A DNA stretch of 64,000 bases from Chitinophagaceae bacterium (lineage in GTDB: Bacteria; Bacteroidota; Bacteroidia; Chitinophagales; Chitinophagaceae): assembly GCA_017853575.1 (NCBI GenBank), contig JAFMJI010000002.1:186001-250000 (forward strand), written 5' to 3'. Shown in pieces: positions 28,286-38,169 of the stretch. The notes beneath the pieces were generated by a model. It was not told the DNA's origin. It worked only from the letters and a program-made list of their open reading frames with translations, and searched no databases. Each line of letters starts with the position of its first letter. Within the stretch, counting starts at the first letter, position 1. The position numbers and the translations under genes were made by a program.

Positions 28286-29645
28286 GAATATCAACATATC
28301 AGAAATTAAAAAAGTTTATTTCATCGGAATAGGTGGAATTGGTATGAGTGCAATTGCTAGATATTTTCTTTCAATTGGTATTCAGGTTGCAGGTTATGAT
28401 AAAACATCAACAAAACTTACAGACTCCTTGATCAAAGAAGGTGCCTCTATTGTTTTCAACGATGATCCTGCAACATGCCCAACAGATGTTGACATGGTGG
28501 TATATACACCTGCAATTCCTTCAGATTCCAGTATAAAGCATTTCTATGAGCAGCAAGGAAAGCACTTGCTGAAGAGGAGCGATGTACTGGGTATTATTTC
28601 GAAACATACATATAATATATGTATTGCCGGAACACATGGCAAGACTACCATCAGCACAATGGTTGCACATGTATTGAGGGATGCCAACTATGGGTGCAAT
28701 GCATTTTTGGGGGGCATTTCATCAAATTATCAAACAAATTTCTGGAGCAGTGAAAATAATTGTGCCGTCATTGAGGCGGATGAATACGATAGGAGTTTTT
28801 TGAAACTCCATCCAAATATTATTGCAATAACAGCGATGGATCCTGATCATTTGGATATATATGGAACCGCAGCTGAAATGGAAAAAGCATTTCTATCTTT
28901 TGCTGAAAAATTAAAATCAGATGGATTGCTGATTACACGAAAAGGACTTTCAAAAGAAAATGAATTTTCATCCGCACTGCATTATACATATCATATTGAA
29001 AGAAAGGATGCAGACATATATGCGAGTGAAATAAACATTTTGGATGGTTCTTACAACTACAATGTAAGCGGACCTGGATGGAGTTTAAGCAATGTGAGGT
29101 TGAATATGGGTGGAATGCACAATGTTGAAAACAGCCTGGTGGCAATTGCAATAGCTAAATTCCTGGGTATTGAAGATGCTAAAATTCTTTCAGCCATTGC
29201 TAGTTTCAAAGGAGTAAAAAGAAGATTCGAATACATCATCAAGTCGCCTAATCAAGTGTTTATTGATGATTATGCGCATCATCCTGAGGAACTACGTGCA
29301 TTGATTTCAAGTACAAAGCGTCTCTATCCTGCAAAAAAACTTACCGTAATATTTCAACCTCATCTCTTTTCCAGAACACGTGATTTCGCAGATGGCTTTG
29401 CTGAAAGTCTTTCAATCGCAGATCAAGCAATCATCCTTCCAATATATCCGGCCAGAGAAAAACCTATTGAAGGAGTTTCAAGCAGCATGATCGGTGATAA
29501 AGTGAAAACTTCAGTTTCCCTTATAGATTATGAAAGCGTTGAAAGTTATGTTGATAGGCAAAAGCCTGAATTATTGGTGACAGCAGGCGCAGGAGACATA
29601 GACAAATGTGTTGAACCTTTAAAAAATATTTTATTGAATCAATGA
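28278..29645 (+). CDS. murC: UDP-N-acetylmuramate:L-alanine ligase
   Basis: Mur ligase of 455 residues that starts the stem peptide. The N-terminal GIGGIGMSAIA binds UDP-MurNAc, GTHGKTT (118-124) is the ATP loop, and EADEYDRSF, DDYAHHP and FQPHLFSRT are typical MurC segments. It overlaps murG by 8 bp and ftsQ by 4 bp (ATGA). Biochemically it acts before murD and murE, which lie upstream in the same operon. Confidence 0.98.
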   Translation: MIENINISEIKKVYFIGIGGIGMSAIARYFLSIGIQVAGYDKTSTKLTDSLIKEGASIVFNDDPATCPTDVDMVVYTPAIPSDSSIKHFYEQQGKHLLKRSDVLGIISKHTYNICIAGTHGKTTISTMVAHVLRDANYGCNAFLGGISSNYQTNFWSSENNCAVIEADEYDRSFLKLHPNIIAITAMDPDHLDIYGTAAEMEKAFLSFAEKLKSDGLLITRKGLSKENEFSSALHYTYHIERKDADIYASEINILDGSYNYNVSGPGWSLSNVRLNMGGMHNVENSLVAIAIAKFLGIEDAKILSAIASFKGVKRRFEYIIKSPNQVFIDDYAHHPEELRALISSTKRLYPAKKLTVIFQPHLFSRTRDFADGFAESLSIADQAIILPIYPAREKPIEGVSSSMIGDKVKTSVSLIDYESVESYVDRQKPELLVTAGAGDIDKCVEPLKNILLNQ

Positions 29646-30541
29646 TTAAGAAGTCCATCATATTAAAAGTGCTCAATATTCTCCTGTGGATCTGCATCGG
29701 ATCTGGACTTTCATTTCTTTTGATCAGTGCAATTGTGAAAGAAAAGGCTGCAGTTTGTAAAAATATTGAAATCACTTTTCTGGATGAGAAGTTGATCAAT
29801 ATGATTGAAAAAAATGAGGTATACAACAGCTTGTGGCCCACTCAATTAAAAGAATCTCCTATTGGAAGACCAGTAGCCGCATTCAATTTATTTGAACTTG
29901 AAAAACAACTTGGTAAAAATCCATGGATTCAAAAAGCAGACATATATTTTGATAATCAGCAAAACCTTCATGTTGATATCAAGCAAAAAAATCCTGTTGC
30001 AAGAGTATTTACTCCAGATGGAAATTCTTTTTATCTGGACAATCAGTATGGCCTCTTGCCATTGAAGACAACCGATCACATTGTACTACCAGTGTTTACG
30101 AATTTCTATATCAATCCTTTGGGAATGAATAAACTTGATAGTGCACTGGTTGAAAGAGTGGTTAGCCTTTCTAATTACATTTTAAATGATCCATTCTGGT
30201 TGGCGCAGTTGGAATCGGTGTATATACGTCCGGACAATAGTTTTGAACTAACTCCTCAAGTAGGAGAACATACGATTGATCTTGGCCAAAGAGACGATTG
30301 GGAGCCCATGTTTAAAAAATTAAAATTATTGTATAAAAAATTCAATACTGAAAAATCTTGGGCAAGGTATTCGGTTATCAATCTTCAGTTCAAAGATCAG
30401 ATTGTATGTGAGCGATCTGGAGTTCAAATGATAACTGCAGATTCAAGCCTGACAAATACTATCCAATCTGATTCATCAAATACAGTTCAATCAATTTTAA
30501 AAACTTCTATCATTAAGAATATAAACCCCAGTAAAAAGTGA
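29642..30541 (+). CDS. ftsQ: FtsQ/DivIB-like cell division protein
   Basis: A 299-residue bitopic membrane protein: one helix at about 12-33, then a POTRA-like periplasmic part (VEIKQKNPVARVF-like VDIKQKNPVARVFTPDG, DNQYGLLPL) and a beta domain with ENTFELTP-like NSFELTPQVGEHTIDLG. FtsQ links the divisome subunits FtsL and FtsB. Similarity is weak in detail, but topology and position between murC and ftsA make the call safe. The final 30 residues are Ser/Thr/Asn-rich. It overlaps murC by 4 bp. Confidence 0.88.
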   Translation: MIKKSIILKVLNILLWICIGSGLSFLLISAIVKEKAAVCKNIEITFLDEKLINMIEKNEVYNSLWPTQLKESPIGRPVAAFNLFELEKQLGKNPWIQKADIYFDNQQNLHVDIKQKNPVARVFTPDGNSFYLDNQYGLLPLKTTDHIVLPVFTNFYINPLGMNKLDSALVERVVSLSNYILNDPFWLAQLESVYIRPDNSFELTPQVGEHTIDLGQRDDWEPMFKKLKLLYKKFNTEKSWARYSVINLQFKDQIVCERSGVQMITADSSLTNTIQSDSSNTVQSILKTSIIKNINPSKK

Positions 30542-30544
30542 ATT

Positions 30545-31909
30545 ATGACACAAGAACAACCCATTATTGTAGGTCTTGATATTGGTACAACCAAAATTGC
30601 TGCCATAGCAGGACGCAAAAATGAATTCGGCAAGTTGGAAATTTTAGGATTTGGACTTGCGAACAGCAATGGTGTACAGCATGGCATGGTGCTCAACATT
30701 GATCAAACCATCAAGGCAATTGAAACTGCTCTAAAGAATTGCTATGACTCCAATCCTGGTTTGGAAATCAATGAGGTATATGTTGGTATTGCTGGTCACC
30801 ACATTAAAAGCCTTCAAACCAGAGGCGATATCGTGCGAAGATCAACAGAGGATGAGATTAAACAGTTTGAAATTGATCAATTGATTGCTGATCAGTATAA
30901 AACGTATATCCCTGCTGGTGATCAGATCATCGATGTAATTCCACAAGAATATACTGTTGATAATATTCAGAATATTTCAGATCCGATCGGATACACTGGG
31001 GTGAAGATCGGAGCTAATTTTCATATTATCACTGGCGATAGAAATGCAATTCGAAACATCAACCGCAGTGTTGAAAAAGCAGGATTGAAGGTTAAAGATT
31101 TGATGTTGCAGCCACTTGCTTCATCCGCAGCGGTTATGAGTGAGCAGGATATTGAGGCAGGTATTGCCATTTTAGATATCGGTGGTGGCACAACAGACCT
31201 AGCTGTTTTTTACGAAGGAATTCTTAAGCATACTGCAGTGATCCCGTTTGGTGGCGAAAACATCACCAATGATATAAAAATGGGACTGGGTGTTCTGAAG
31301 ACACAGGCTGAATTGATGAAAGTTCAATATGGAAGCGCACTTGCTGACGCAGCTCAGGCAAATGCGTTTATTAAAATTCCAGGACTGCGTGGATTGCCTT
31401 CAAGAGAAATCAGTGTAAAAAATCTTGCCTCCATCATCCAGGCAAGAATGAGTGAGATACTTGCTTTTGTAACATTCCATTTGAAGCAGGTTGGATTGGA
31501 TAATAAAATGCTAAATGGTGGTATTGTGTTAACCGGTGGAGGATCGCAATTAAAACATTTGATTCAGCTTACTGAATATGCAACCGGATTGAATGCGCGC
31601 ATTGGTTATCCAAATGAACATTTGGCAACCAATCATATTGCAGAGCTTCAAAAACCAATGTATGCAACATGTATTGGATTGATCCTCAAAGGATACAATG
31701 TTTATGAAAACAATTATAATCGATTGCATCCAGAAGAAAAACGACCACTTATAAAACCCCTTCATAGTACTTCAACTACAGAAGAGGGCGACGTTGTGCT
31801 AGAAGCAGTTCCGGTGAAAGGCAGAAAAACACTTTCTGATTTCATGAACAGCATCAAAGATGGCCTTATTGATTTATTCAAAGAAGAAGATGATAAACAA
31901 CTCCTATAA
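30545..31909 (+). CDS. ftsA: Cell division protein FtsA
   Basis: Actin-like ATPase of 454 residues that anchors FtsZ to the membrane. GLDIGTTKIAAIAG is phosphate loop 1, ILDIGGGTTDLAV loop 2, and VLTGGGSQL the adenosine loop. The FtsA-specific 1C subdomain lies between loops 1 and 2. The C terminus ends in a segment (KTLSDFMNSIKDGLIDLFKEE) that can form an amphipathic helix, the expected membrane anchor. It lies 3 bp after ftsQ and 29 bp before ftsZ. Confidence 0.97.
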   Translation: MTQEQPIIVGLDIGTTKIAAIAGRKNEFGKLEILGFGLANSNGVQHGMVLNIDQTIKAIETALKNCYDSNPGLEINEVYVGIAGHHIKSLQTRGDIVRRSTEDEIKQFEIDQLIADQYKTYIPAGDQIIDVIPQEYTVDNIQNISDPIGYTGVKIGANFHIITGDRNAIRNINRSVEKAGLKVKDLMLQPLASSAAVMSEQDIEAGIAILDIGGGTTDLAVFYEGILKHTAVIPFGGENITNDIKMGLGVLKTQAELMKVQYGSALADAAQANAFIKIPGLRGLPSREISVKNLASIIQARMSEILAFVTFHLKQVGLDNKMLNGGIVLTGGGSQLKHLIQLTEYATGLNARIGYPNEHLATNHIAELQKPMYATCIGLILKGYNVYENNYNRLHPEEKRPLIKPLHSTSTTEEGDVVLEAVPVKGRKTLSDFMNSIKDGLIDLFKEEDDKQLL

Positions 31910-31938
31910 AATTCCAACAACTTAAAAACCCATTAACC

Positions 31939-33912
31939 ATGATACAATTTGATCTCCCTAAAGAACAATCATCCATCATCAAAGTAATCGGTGTAGGCGG
32001 AGGCGGCAGCAATGCTGTTAATTACATGCACAGCCTCGGTATTGGTGGTGTTGACTTTGTAGTGTGCAATACTGATGCTCAGGCATTGGCATTGAGCAAG
32101 GTTCCTAACAAGGTTCAACTCGGTCCGTCTCTTACACAAGGATTAGGTGCAGGCGCAAATCCTGAAATCGGTAAGCAAGCAACCGAAGAGAGCCTTGAAG
32201 AAGTTAGAAGAATTCTAGAAGTAAATACCAAAATGGCTTTTATCACTGCTGGTATGGGTGGTGGTACTGGTACGGGTGGTGCTCCTATCGTTGCAAAAAT
32301 TTGTAAGGATATGGGTATTCTTACAGTTGGTATTGTAACAACCCCTTTCTCTTATGAGGGAAAGAAGAGAGCTGCGCATGCAGAAAATGGTATCATGGAA
32401 TTGAGAAATCAGGTTGATACATTGTTGGTAATCAGCAATGATAAACTTAGACATCAATTTGGAAATCTAACAATGAGTGCGGCTCTATCCACTGCGGATA
32501 ATGTACTTGCAACAGCTGCAAAATGCATAACAGATGTCATCAATGCAACCGGACAAATCAATGTTGACTTTGCAGATGTATGCACAGTAATGAGAAATGG
32601 AGGTGTAGCAATTTTGGGTAGTGCACGTGCTAATGGTGAGAACAGAGCACATATGGCTATTGAGCATGCATTGAATTCACCATTGTTGAATGATAACAAT
32701 ATCAAAGGTGCAAAATGGGTTTTGATTAATATCAACTCTAAAACAGGTGATACAGAATTCACCATGGATGAAGTTGAAACCATTCAGCAATATTTATTGA
32801 CCCAGGCTGGTCCTGATACAGATGTTATTTTGGGATTGGGTTATGATGAGTCTTTGGGTGATGACATCAGTGTAACCATTATCGCTACTGGGTTTGAGCA
32901 AAAATCTCCTTTTGGAGAAACAAAGCAGGTTGAGCAGAAAGCAATTCAAGAAGAGAAAATCATGTTCACCCTTGATATTGCACCTAAACCAATGGCAGAA
33001 CCAGTTAAATTGGTTGTTGATGAAATCGTGGAAACTCAGATTGAATTAACTGAGGATGTTATAAAAGTTGAGGAGGATAAAGTTGAACCTGTTGTAGAAG
33101 TTGTTTCTGAAATAGAATTGATTGTAGAGGAACCAGTGTTTGAAGATCAGATTTCAGAAGTGGTGATAATAGATGAGGAGAAACCAGTTGTGATTGAATT
33201 TGACTTAGATCTACCATCAAATTTACAGGATCAAGAACCAGTGGTAAAAGAAGAGGTTCTAATGCATGAACCAACAATTGATGAGATCAATTCAATAAAA
33301 GAAGAAATTATTGAAAGAACAACAGGGTTTCTTGTAAAACCTACTAATATCTATGCAGAGGAAACTCCTGAAATAGAGTCATCAACAATAGAGGAGCCTG
33401 AAAATATAAATATCCAATCTGTAGCTGAAGCACCGGTGCTCAATGTACCAACACCTGAGGTCGTTGCTGAAACATCCACTCCTGTGGTAAATACACAAGC
33501 TATAAATGAAACAGCAACTGAGGCTGAGGAGGAAGAATTGATGCAGATCGTCTTTCATGACGAAGTGGAAGAAGTTATTCAACCAGTTGTATCCATTGAG
33601 GAGCCAGTGATCCCAACATCTACTACAGCTGATAGTCCAATGGCTGCTTTTGATGAAGCTGAAGCTCAGAAAATTCGTGCTGCAGAAAGACTATACAAAC
33701 TCCGTAACCTTTCCTTTAATTTTAATGCTGCCGATCCCAACAACGAGTATGATAGTATACCAGCATATGTTCGTCATAATTTGCAGGTTCACAATACTAC
33801 ATTAGCTTCTGTAGAAAAATTCTATTCAAGCTATTCTGTTGGGACAGACGACCAAAACAATACCCAAATAAGTACGATCAATACTTTTTTGGAAGGAAAG
33901 AAGCCTGACTAA
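31939..33912 (+). CDS. ftsZ: Cell division GTPase FtsZ with long acidic linker
   Basis: Tubulin-like GTPase that forms the Z ring. The core runs from residue 1 to about 320, with GGGGSNAVNYM, the tubulin signature GGGTGTGG (107-114) and NVDFADVCTVM. The protein has 657 residues, while most FtsZ have near 380. The extra part is a Glu/Val/Ile-rich linker at about 325-620 without visible domains. Near the C terminus IPAYVRHNL resembles the conserved peptide that binds FtsA, but about 35 more residues follow it. It is the last gene of the dcw cluster and is followed by a terminator. Confidence 0.97.
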   Translation: MIQFDLPKEQSSIIKVIGVGGGGSNAVNYMHSLGIGGVDFVVCNTDAQALALSKVPNKVQLGPSLTQGLGAGANPEIGKQATEESLEEVRRILEVNTKMAFITAGMGGGTGTGGAPIVAKICKDMGILTVGIVTTPFSYEGKKRAAHAENGIMELRNQVDTLLVISNDKLRHQFGNLTMSAALSTADNVLATAAKCITDVINATGQINVDFADVCTVMRNGGVAILGSARANGENRAHMAIEHALNSPLLNDNNIKGAKWVLININSKTGDTEFTMDEVETIQQYLLTQAGPDTDVILGLGYDESLGDDISVTIIATGFEQKSPFGETKQVEQKAIQEEKIMFTLDIAPKPMAEPVKLVVDEIVETQIELTEDVIKVEEDKVEPVVEVVSEIELIVEEPVFEDQISEVVIIDEEKPVVIEFDLDLPSNLQDQEPVVKEEVLMHEPTIDEINSIKEEIIERTTGFLVKPTNIYAEETPEIESSTIEEPENINIQSVAEAPVLNVPTPEVVAETSTPVVNTQAINETATEAEEEELMQIVFHDEVEEVIQPVVSIEEPVIPTSTTADSPMAAFDEAEAQKIRAAERLYKLRNLSFNFNAADPNNEYDSIPAYVRHNLQVHNTTLASVEKFYSSYSVGTDDQNNTQISTINTFLEGKKPD

Positions 33913-33937
33913 TGTCAGTATAACCAAAACCAACTGT

Positions 33938-33964
33938 AGCCCCATCATCTTATGGGGCTTTTTT
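33938..33964 (+). terminator. Intrinsic terminator after ftsZ
   Basis: AGCCCCAT-N6-ATGGGGCT forms a perfect 8-bp G/C-rich stem and is followed by six T bases. It lies 26 bp after the ftsZ stop and marks the end of the dcw operon. Confidence 0.9.
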
Positions 33965-33965
33965 A

Positions 33966-33996
33966 TTTATAAGATCTCCTTGTTGATGTATTTTTG
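33966..33996 (+). promoter_or_regulatory. Promoter TTTA-N19-TATTTTTG for the epimerase gene
   Basis: TATTTTTG at 33989-33996 matches TAnnTTTG, with TTTA 19 bp upstream. It lies directly after the ftsZ terminator and 15 bp before the ATG at 34012. Confidence 0.55.
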
Positions 33997-34011
33997 CACA
34001 AACCTATTACA

Positions 34012-34965
34012 ATGCCTACGGTTCTTATTACGGGCGGAACAGGAATGATTGGAACTGCACTAAGCAGGTTGTTGATGCAGCAGGGGTATGATGTAATCAT
34101 TCTTTCCAGAAATCCCATTGAGACTGCCTCACAGTATAGAGCTTCTTCATTGCAAAACAGCTTTCGCCCAAGTGGTAAAATATTTTATGCCCGATGGGAT
34201 ACCGATAAGATGTTTTTAGATCCACAAGCGCTTTCGCAAGCTGATTACATTGTACACCTTGCAGGTGAAGGTGTTGCAAAAAAGCGTTGGACAAAAAAGC
34301 GGAAAGAAGAAATCAAAAGAAGTCGAACCCAATCTAGTGAGTTGCTTTTTCAGGCTCTTTCCAAACAAACAAATAAAGTAAAAGCAATTGTCAGCGCTTC
34401 TGCAGTTGGATGGTACGGTCAAGATTCAGGTAAGCCTTTTGTTGAAACAGATCCTGTATCAATGGATTTCTTGGGAGAAACCTGTAAAGCCTGGGAAGAA
34501 AGCATTGATCAAGTTCAGTCACTGGGCAAGCGTCTGGTAAAATACAGGCTGGGACTGGCCTTGAGCAATGAGGGAGGAGCACTGGTTGAGTTCAAGCGTC
34601 CTGCGAGGTTGGGTGTAGCGGCAGTTCTCGGAACAGGGCAACAGATATATAGTTGGATTCATATTGATGATCTATGCAGGGCATTTGTGCATGCCATTGA
34701 AACCAATGAAATGAATGGTGTTTATAATCTGGTTGCTCCCGAACCTGTAACCAACAAAGAAATGGTTGTCGGTATCGCACAAGCCATGAATGGTAAATTT
34801 TACATACCCTTTAAGGTTCCTACGTTTTTATTGAAACTTATTTTAGGTGAAATGAGTATCGAGGTACTTAAAAGTGCTACAGTAGATTCATCTAAAATTC
34901 AGGCAACCGGATTTAATTTCATCTATTCAAATGTCAAAAGTGCATTGCGACATCTGATTGGTTAG
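34012..34965 (+). CDS. TIGR01777 family NAD(P)-binding epimerase (YfcH-like)
   Basis: Extended short-chain dehydrogenase-like protein of about 317 residues. The N-terminal VLITGGTGMIGTALSRLL is the cofactor-binding loop. The family segments HLAGEGVAKKRWTKKRKEEI, SASAVGWYG and YSWIHIDDL follow, and the DUF1731-like C-terminal part ends the protein. The substrate is unknown. The ORF track starts at a TTG inside the -7 box; ATG 34012 is used. Its TAG overlaps the stop of convergent LD-carboxypeptidase (34962-34965). Confidence 0.92.
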   Translation: MPTVLITGGTGMIGTALSRLLMQQGYDVIILSRNPIETASQYRASSLQNSFRPSGKIFYARWDTDKMFLDPQALSQADYIVHLAGEGVAKKRWTKKRKEEIKRSRTQSSELLFQALSKQTNKVKAIVSASAVGWYGQDSGKPFVETDPVSMDFLGETCKAWEESIDQVQSLGKRLVKYRLGLALSNEGGALVEFKRPARLGVAAVLGTGQQIYSWIHIDDLCRAFVHAIETNEMNGVYNLVAPEPVTNKEMVVGIAQAMNGKFYIPFKVPTFLLKLILGEMSIEVLKSATVDSSKIQATGFNFIYSNVKSALRHLIG

Positions 34966-35870
34966 AGAGAAGATAAAATCGTTTTATATTCATTAACCTC
35001 TAATGAATATTTCATCCCCAATTGTATTGCAACGTTCTCACGTTCATGACTAATGGGAAATCCAAAGCATGTTGGAAAATCAAACTCCTTGATGTGATCA
35101 AAAATTATTTCATAGGCATTTTTGCCAAATGTTCTTTCTGTGTCTTTGCAATCAGAAAATCCACCAACAATGAAACCTTTGATTTTAGCGAACTTTCCAC
35201 TACGTTTTAATTGTAACATCATGCGGTCAATATTATATAATTGCTCGCCAATATCTTCAATAAACAGAACTTTACCTTTTGTTTCTATCTCAGCATTGGT
35301 CCCAATTCCATGTGCCAGCAAACATAGATTTCCGCCCACGATTGGAGCTTTAACTTTTCCGGTATTGTTCAATGGGTGATAAGCAGTTTCATATACGGTT
35401 GGCTTACCCTCCAGCGTATCTTTCAATGAAAATACAAAGGGATTGTCTTTTGGAACTTGATTGAAGGCTCCACACATGGGACCATGGATACTCGATATGT
35501 TGAAATTATTTTGAATATAACTGTGCAGTATGGTTATATCACTGAAGCCCACAATCCATTTTGGATTTTTAACAAATTTGTCAAAATTGATTTCATCCAA
35601 GATTCTGGTTGTTCCATAACCACCTCTTCCGAAAATAATTGCATTGATGCCTTTATCATCCAACATGTTTTGTAAATCCATTAGTCGCTCTGCATCAGTA
35701 CCGGAAAAATAATTCTTTGATTTTCCTCCAACAGTACTTCCAATTTGAACTTTGTAGCCCCATTTTTTTAGCATTGAAACGCAATTCAAAATTTTTTCTT
35801 TTGGCATGAAACCAGCAGGACAAACAATACCAATCGTGTCACCAGGTTTAAGAAATGGGGGAGTTTTCAT
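34962..35870 (-). CDS. LD-carboxypeptidase, S66 family
   Basis: Serine peptidase of 302 residues related to LdcA, which removes the terminal D-alanine from muropeptide tetrapeptides during wall recycling. The catalytic set is visible: nucleophile Ser110 in VGFSDIT, Glu205 in FIEDIGE and His275 in PISHERENVAIQLG. GRGGYGTTRIL (81-91) is another family signature. No signal peptide is seen, so it is probably cytoplasmic. It is divergent from metG and converges on the epimerase gene. Confidence 0.93.
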   Translation of the reverse strand: MKTPPFLKPGDTIGIVCPAGFMPKEKILNCVSMLKKWGYKVQIGSTVGGKSKNYFSGTDAERLMDLQNMLDDKGINAIIFGRGGYGTTRILDEINFDKFVKNPKWIVGFSDITILHSYIQNNFNISSIHGPMCGAFNQVPKDNPFVFSLKDTLEGKPTVYETAYHPLNNTGKVKAPIVGGNLCLLAHGIGTNAEIETKGKVLFIEDIGEQLYNIDRMMLQLKRSGKFAKIKGFIVGGFSDCKDTERTFGKNAYEIIFDHIKEFDFPTCFGFPISHERENVAIQLGMKYSLEVNEYKTILSSL

Positions 35871-35927
35871 GCTATAAATGTAGAATCTATTGTTTAAAAT
35901 CGATCAAAGCCTTTCGCCACATTTGAT

Positions 35928-35935
35928 TATTTTTG
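35928..35935 (+). promoter_or_regulatory. -7 box (TATTTTTG) upstream of metG
   Basis: Exact TAnnTTTG match 20 bp before the metG ATG at 35956. It also supports that ATG over the ORF-track start at 35890, which would lie upstream of the transcription start. No clear -33 box. Confidence 0.55.
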
Positions 35936-35955
35936 CAACCACTATTCACTTGATT

Positions 35956-38064
35956 ATGCAGCCCAAAAGATATTTGGTAACATCAGCACTTCCTTATGCA
36001 AATGGCTTAAAGCACGTTGGCCATTTGGCGGGTGCATATATCCCTGCTGATATCTATGTTCGGTATCTAAGGTCGCAAAAAAGAGATGTTGTATTTGTTT
36101 GTGGAAGTGATGAACATGGAACTGCCATTCCGATCCAGGCCATGAAAGAGCATACCACTGCACAGGCGATAATCGATAAGTACCATCAGGCCATGAAGGA
36201 GGATTTTGCTGATTTGAACATCAGCTTTGATATTTATCACCGTACTTCTGATCCGCTGCATCATGAAACTGCTCAAGAATTTTTTAAATATCTCCATGAC
36301 AGGAATGAACTTGAAACAAAAGAGACTGAACAATATTATGATGAGGCTTCGAATACTTTCCTAGCAGATCGCTTTATAAAAGGGACTTGTCCAAATTGCA
36401 AAAGTGACCGTGCTTTTGGTGATCAATGTGAAACATGTGGCACAGCGTTGAGTCCGGATGAACTTATCAATCCCATTAGTACCATCAGTGGAAATACACC
36501 TATAAAGAAAAAAACAACCCACTGGTATTTGCCCTTGGCAAAGCATGAACAATTTCTCAAAGATTGGATATTAGATCAACACAAAGATGATTGGCGTTCG
36601 TCAGTCGTAGGACAATGTAAAAGTTGGATCGATGGCGGATTGCAATCACGCGCTGTGACACGTGATTTGGATTGGGGAATTAAGGTTCCTCTAGAGAATG
36701 CAGAAGGCAAAGTGCTCTATGTTTGGTTCGATGCCCCAATTGGATATATTTCTGCAACAAAGCAATGGGCAATTGACCATCAAAAAGATTGGAGACCCTA
36801 TTGGTATGACAACGATACCCAATTGGTTCATTTCATTGGAAAGGATAACATCGTATTTCATTGCATCATATTTCCAGTTATGCTGAAACTTCATGGTAAC
36901 ATTTTACCTACGAATGTTCCAGCCAATGAATTCCTTAACCTAGAAGGAGACAAAATGAGTACCAGCAGAAATTGGAAGCTGGAGATGCGTGATTTTAATC
37001 AGGATTTTGTGAAAAAAGAAAATGGCGGAGATCAGTGCGTCGACATGTTACGTTTTTATTTAACCCAAATCGCACCTGAATCAAAAGACAGTGAATTTAC
37101 TTGGAAAGGTTTCCAAGATGCAGTTAACAATGAGCTGGTTGCAATTTTTGGAAATTTTGTGAACAGAACATTTGTGCTGATGCACAAATTATGTGGAGGT
37201 AAGGTTCCCGCATATCATGCTGAAAACGAGGACAAGCTTGATTTACAACTTAAGGAAGACATTTTATCTGCAAAGGAAAAAATTGAGACAGCATTAGAGA
37301 AATATAAATTCCGTGAAGCTTTATTTGAAGTGATTGATCTGGCGAGAAAGGGCAATAAATATATGCAGGAAAAAGAGCCATGGATCAAAGCAAAATCTTT
37401 GGCTGAGCATCCTTCAAATCAACATTTGATTGACAACTGTCTTTATAATTGTTTGCAGCTCACTGCAAATCTTTCGATTTTAATTAATCCATTCCTGCCA
37501 AGCACTTCAATCAAAATGTGTAAAATGATGAAAGTGGTTGAACAAATGCTTGATTGGTCAAATGCCGGCAGTATGAAATTGCTGAGCATTGGATATACTT
37601 TGCGTGAGCCACAATTGTTATTTAGAAAAATTGAGGACGAAGAAATTGATTTTCAAATTAATAAGTTAAAATCCGCTGCTATGCAAGCAAGTGAAAATAT
37701 CAACAGAGATTCCCCTTCACCATATCTTCCTTTGAAACCTGAAATTACCATTGATGATTTTGGAAAGATAGATCTCAGAACAGGTGTGATCTTATCAGCG
37801 CAAAAAGTTCCAAAAGCAGATAAATTGCTTCAATTGGAAATCGATTTAGGTTTTGAAAAAAGAACAATCCTTTCAGGAATCGCCATGCATTTTACTCCCG
37901 AAGAAGTTATAGGAAAAAAAGTAATTGTTGTTGCAAATCTTGCCCCAAGAAAGATGAGGGGAATAGACAGCAACGGCATGATTTTAATGGCAGAAGATTT
38001 GAATGGAAAGCTTCATTTTGCCAGTGCTGGCGATCTTGCTGATGGCGGATGGAAAGTTTCATAA
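35956..38064 (+). CDS. metG: Methionyl-tRNA synthetase
   Basis: Class I synthetase, 702 residues from ATG 35956 (MQPKRYLVTSALPYANG). The HIGH motif is HVGH (20-23), the zinc knuckle is CPNC...CETC (about 145-161), and the KMSKS motif appears as KMSTS near 334. The C-terminal EMAP/Trbp111-like domain (about 595-702, IDLRTGVILSAQKVPKADKLLQ) binds tRNA and dimerises. The ORF-track extension to 35890 is rejected because it precedes the -7 box. It is divergent from the LD-carboxypeptidase gene. Confidence 0.98.
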   Translation: MQPKRYLVTSALPYANGLKHVGHLAGAYIPADIYVRYLRSQKRDVVFVCGSDEHGTAIPIQAMKEHTTAQAIIDKYHQAMKEDFADLNISFDIYHRTSDPLHHETAQEFFKYLHDRNELETKETEQYYDEASNTFLADRFIKGTCPNCKSDRAFGDQCETCGTALSPDELINPISTISGNTPIKKKTTHWYLPLAKHEQFLKDWILDQHKDDWRSSVVGQCKSWIDGGLQSRAVTRDLDWGIKVPLENAEGKVLYVWFDAPIGYISATKQWAIDHQKDWRPYWYDNDTQLVHFIGKDNIVFHCIIFPVMLKLHGNILPTNVPANEFLNLEGDKMSTSRNWKLEMRDFNQDFVKKENGGDQCVDMLRFYLTQIAPESKDSEFTWKGFQDAVNNELVAIFGNFVNRTFVLMHKLCGGKVPAYHAENEDKLDLQLKEDILSAKEKIETALEKYKFREALFEVIDLARKGNKYMQEKEPWIKAKSLAEHPSNQHLIDNCLYNCLQLTANLSILINPFLPSTSIKMCKMMKVVEQMLDWSNAGSMKLLSIGYTLREPQLLFRKIEDEEIDFQINKLKSAAMQASENINRDSPSPYLPLKPEITIDDFGKIDLRTGVILSAQKVPKADKLLQLEIDLGFEKRTILSGIAMHFTPEEVIGKKVIVVANLAPRKMRGIDSNGMILMAEDLNGKLHFASAGDLADGGWKVS

Positions 38065-38169
38065 GCAACCAATTTTCATAAAATTCCAATGTAAAAACGT
38101 GTAACTTTAAGTGTTGCATGTTCATGCGTATGCATGAGCTTCATTCCTATTACTTTTAACCTTCTTGAA

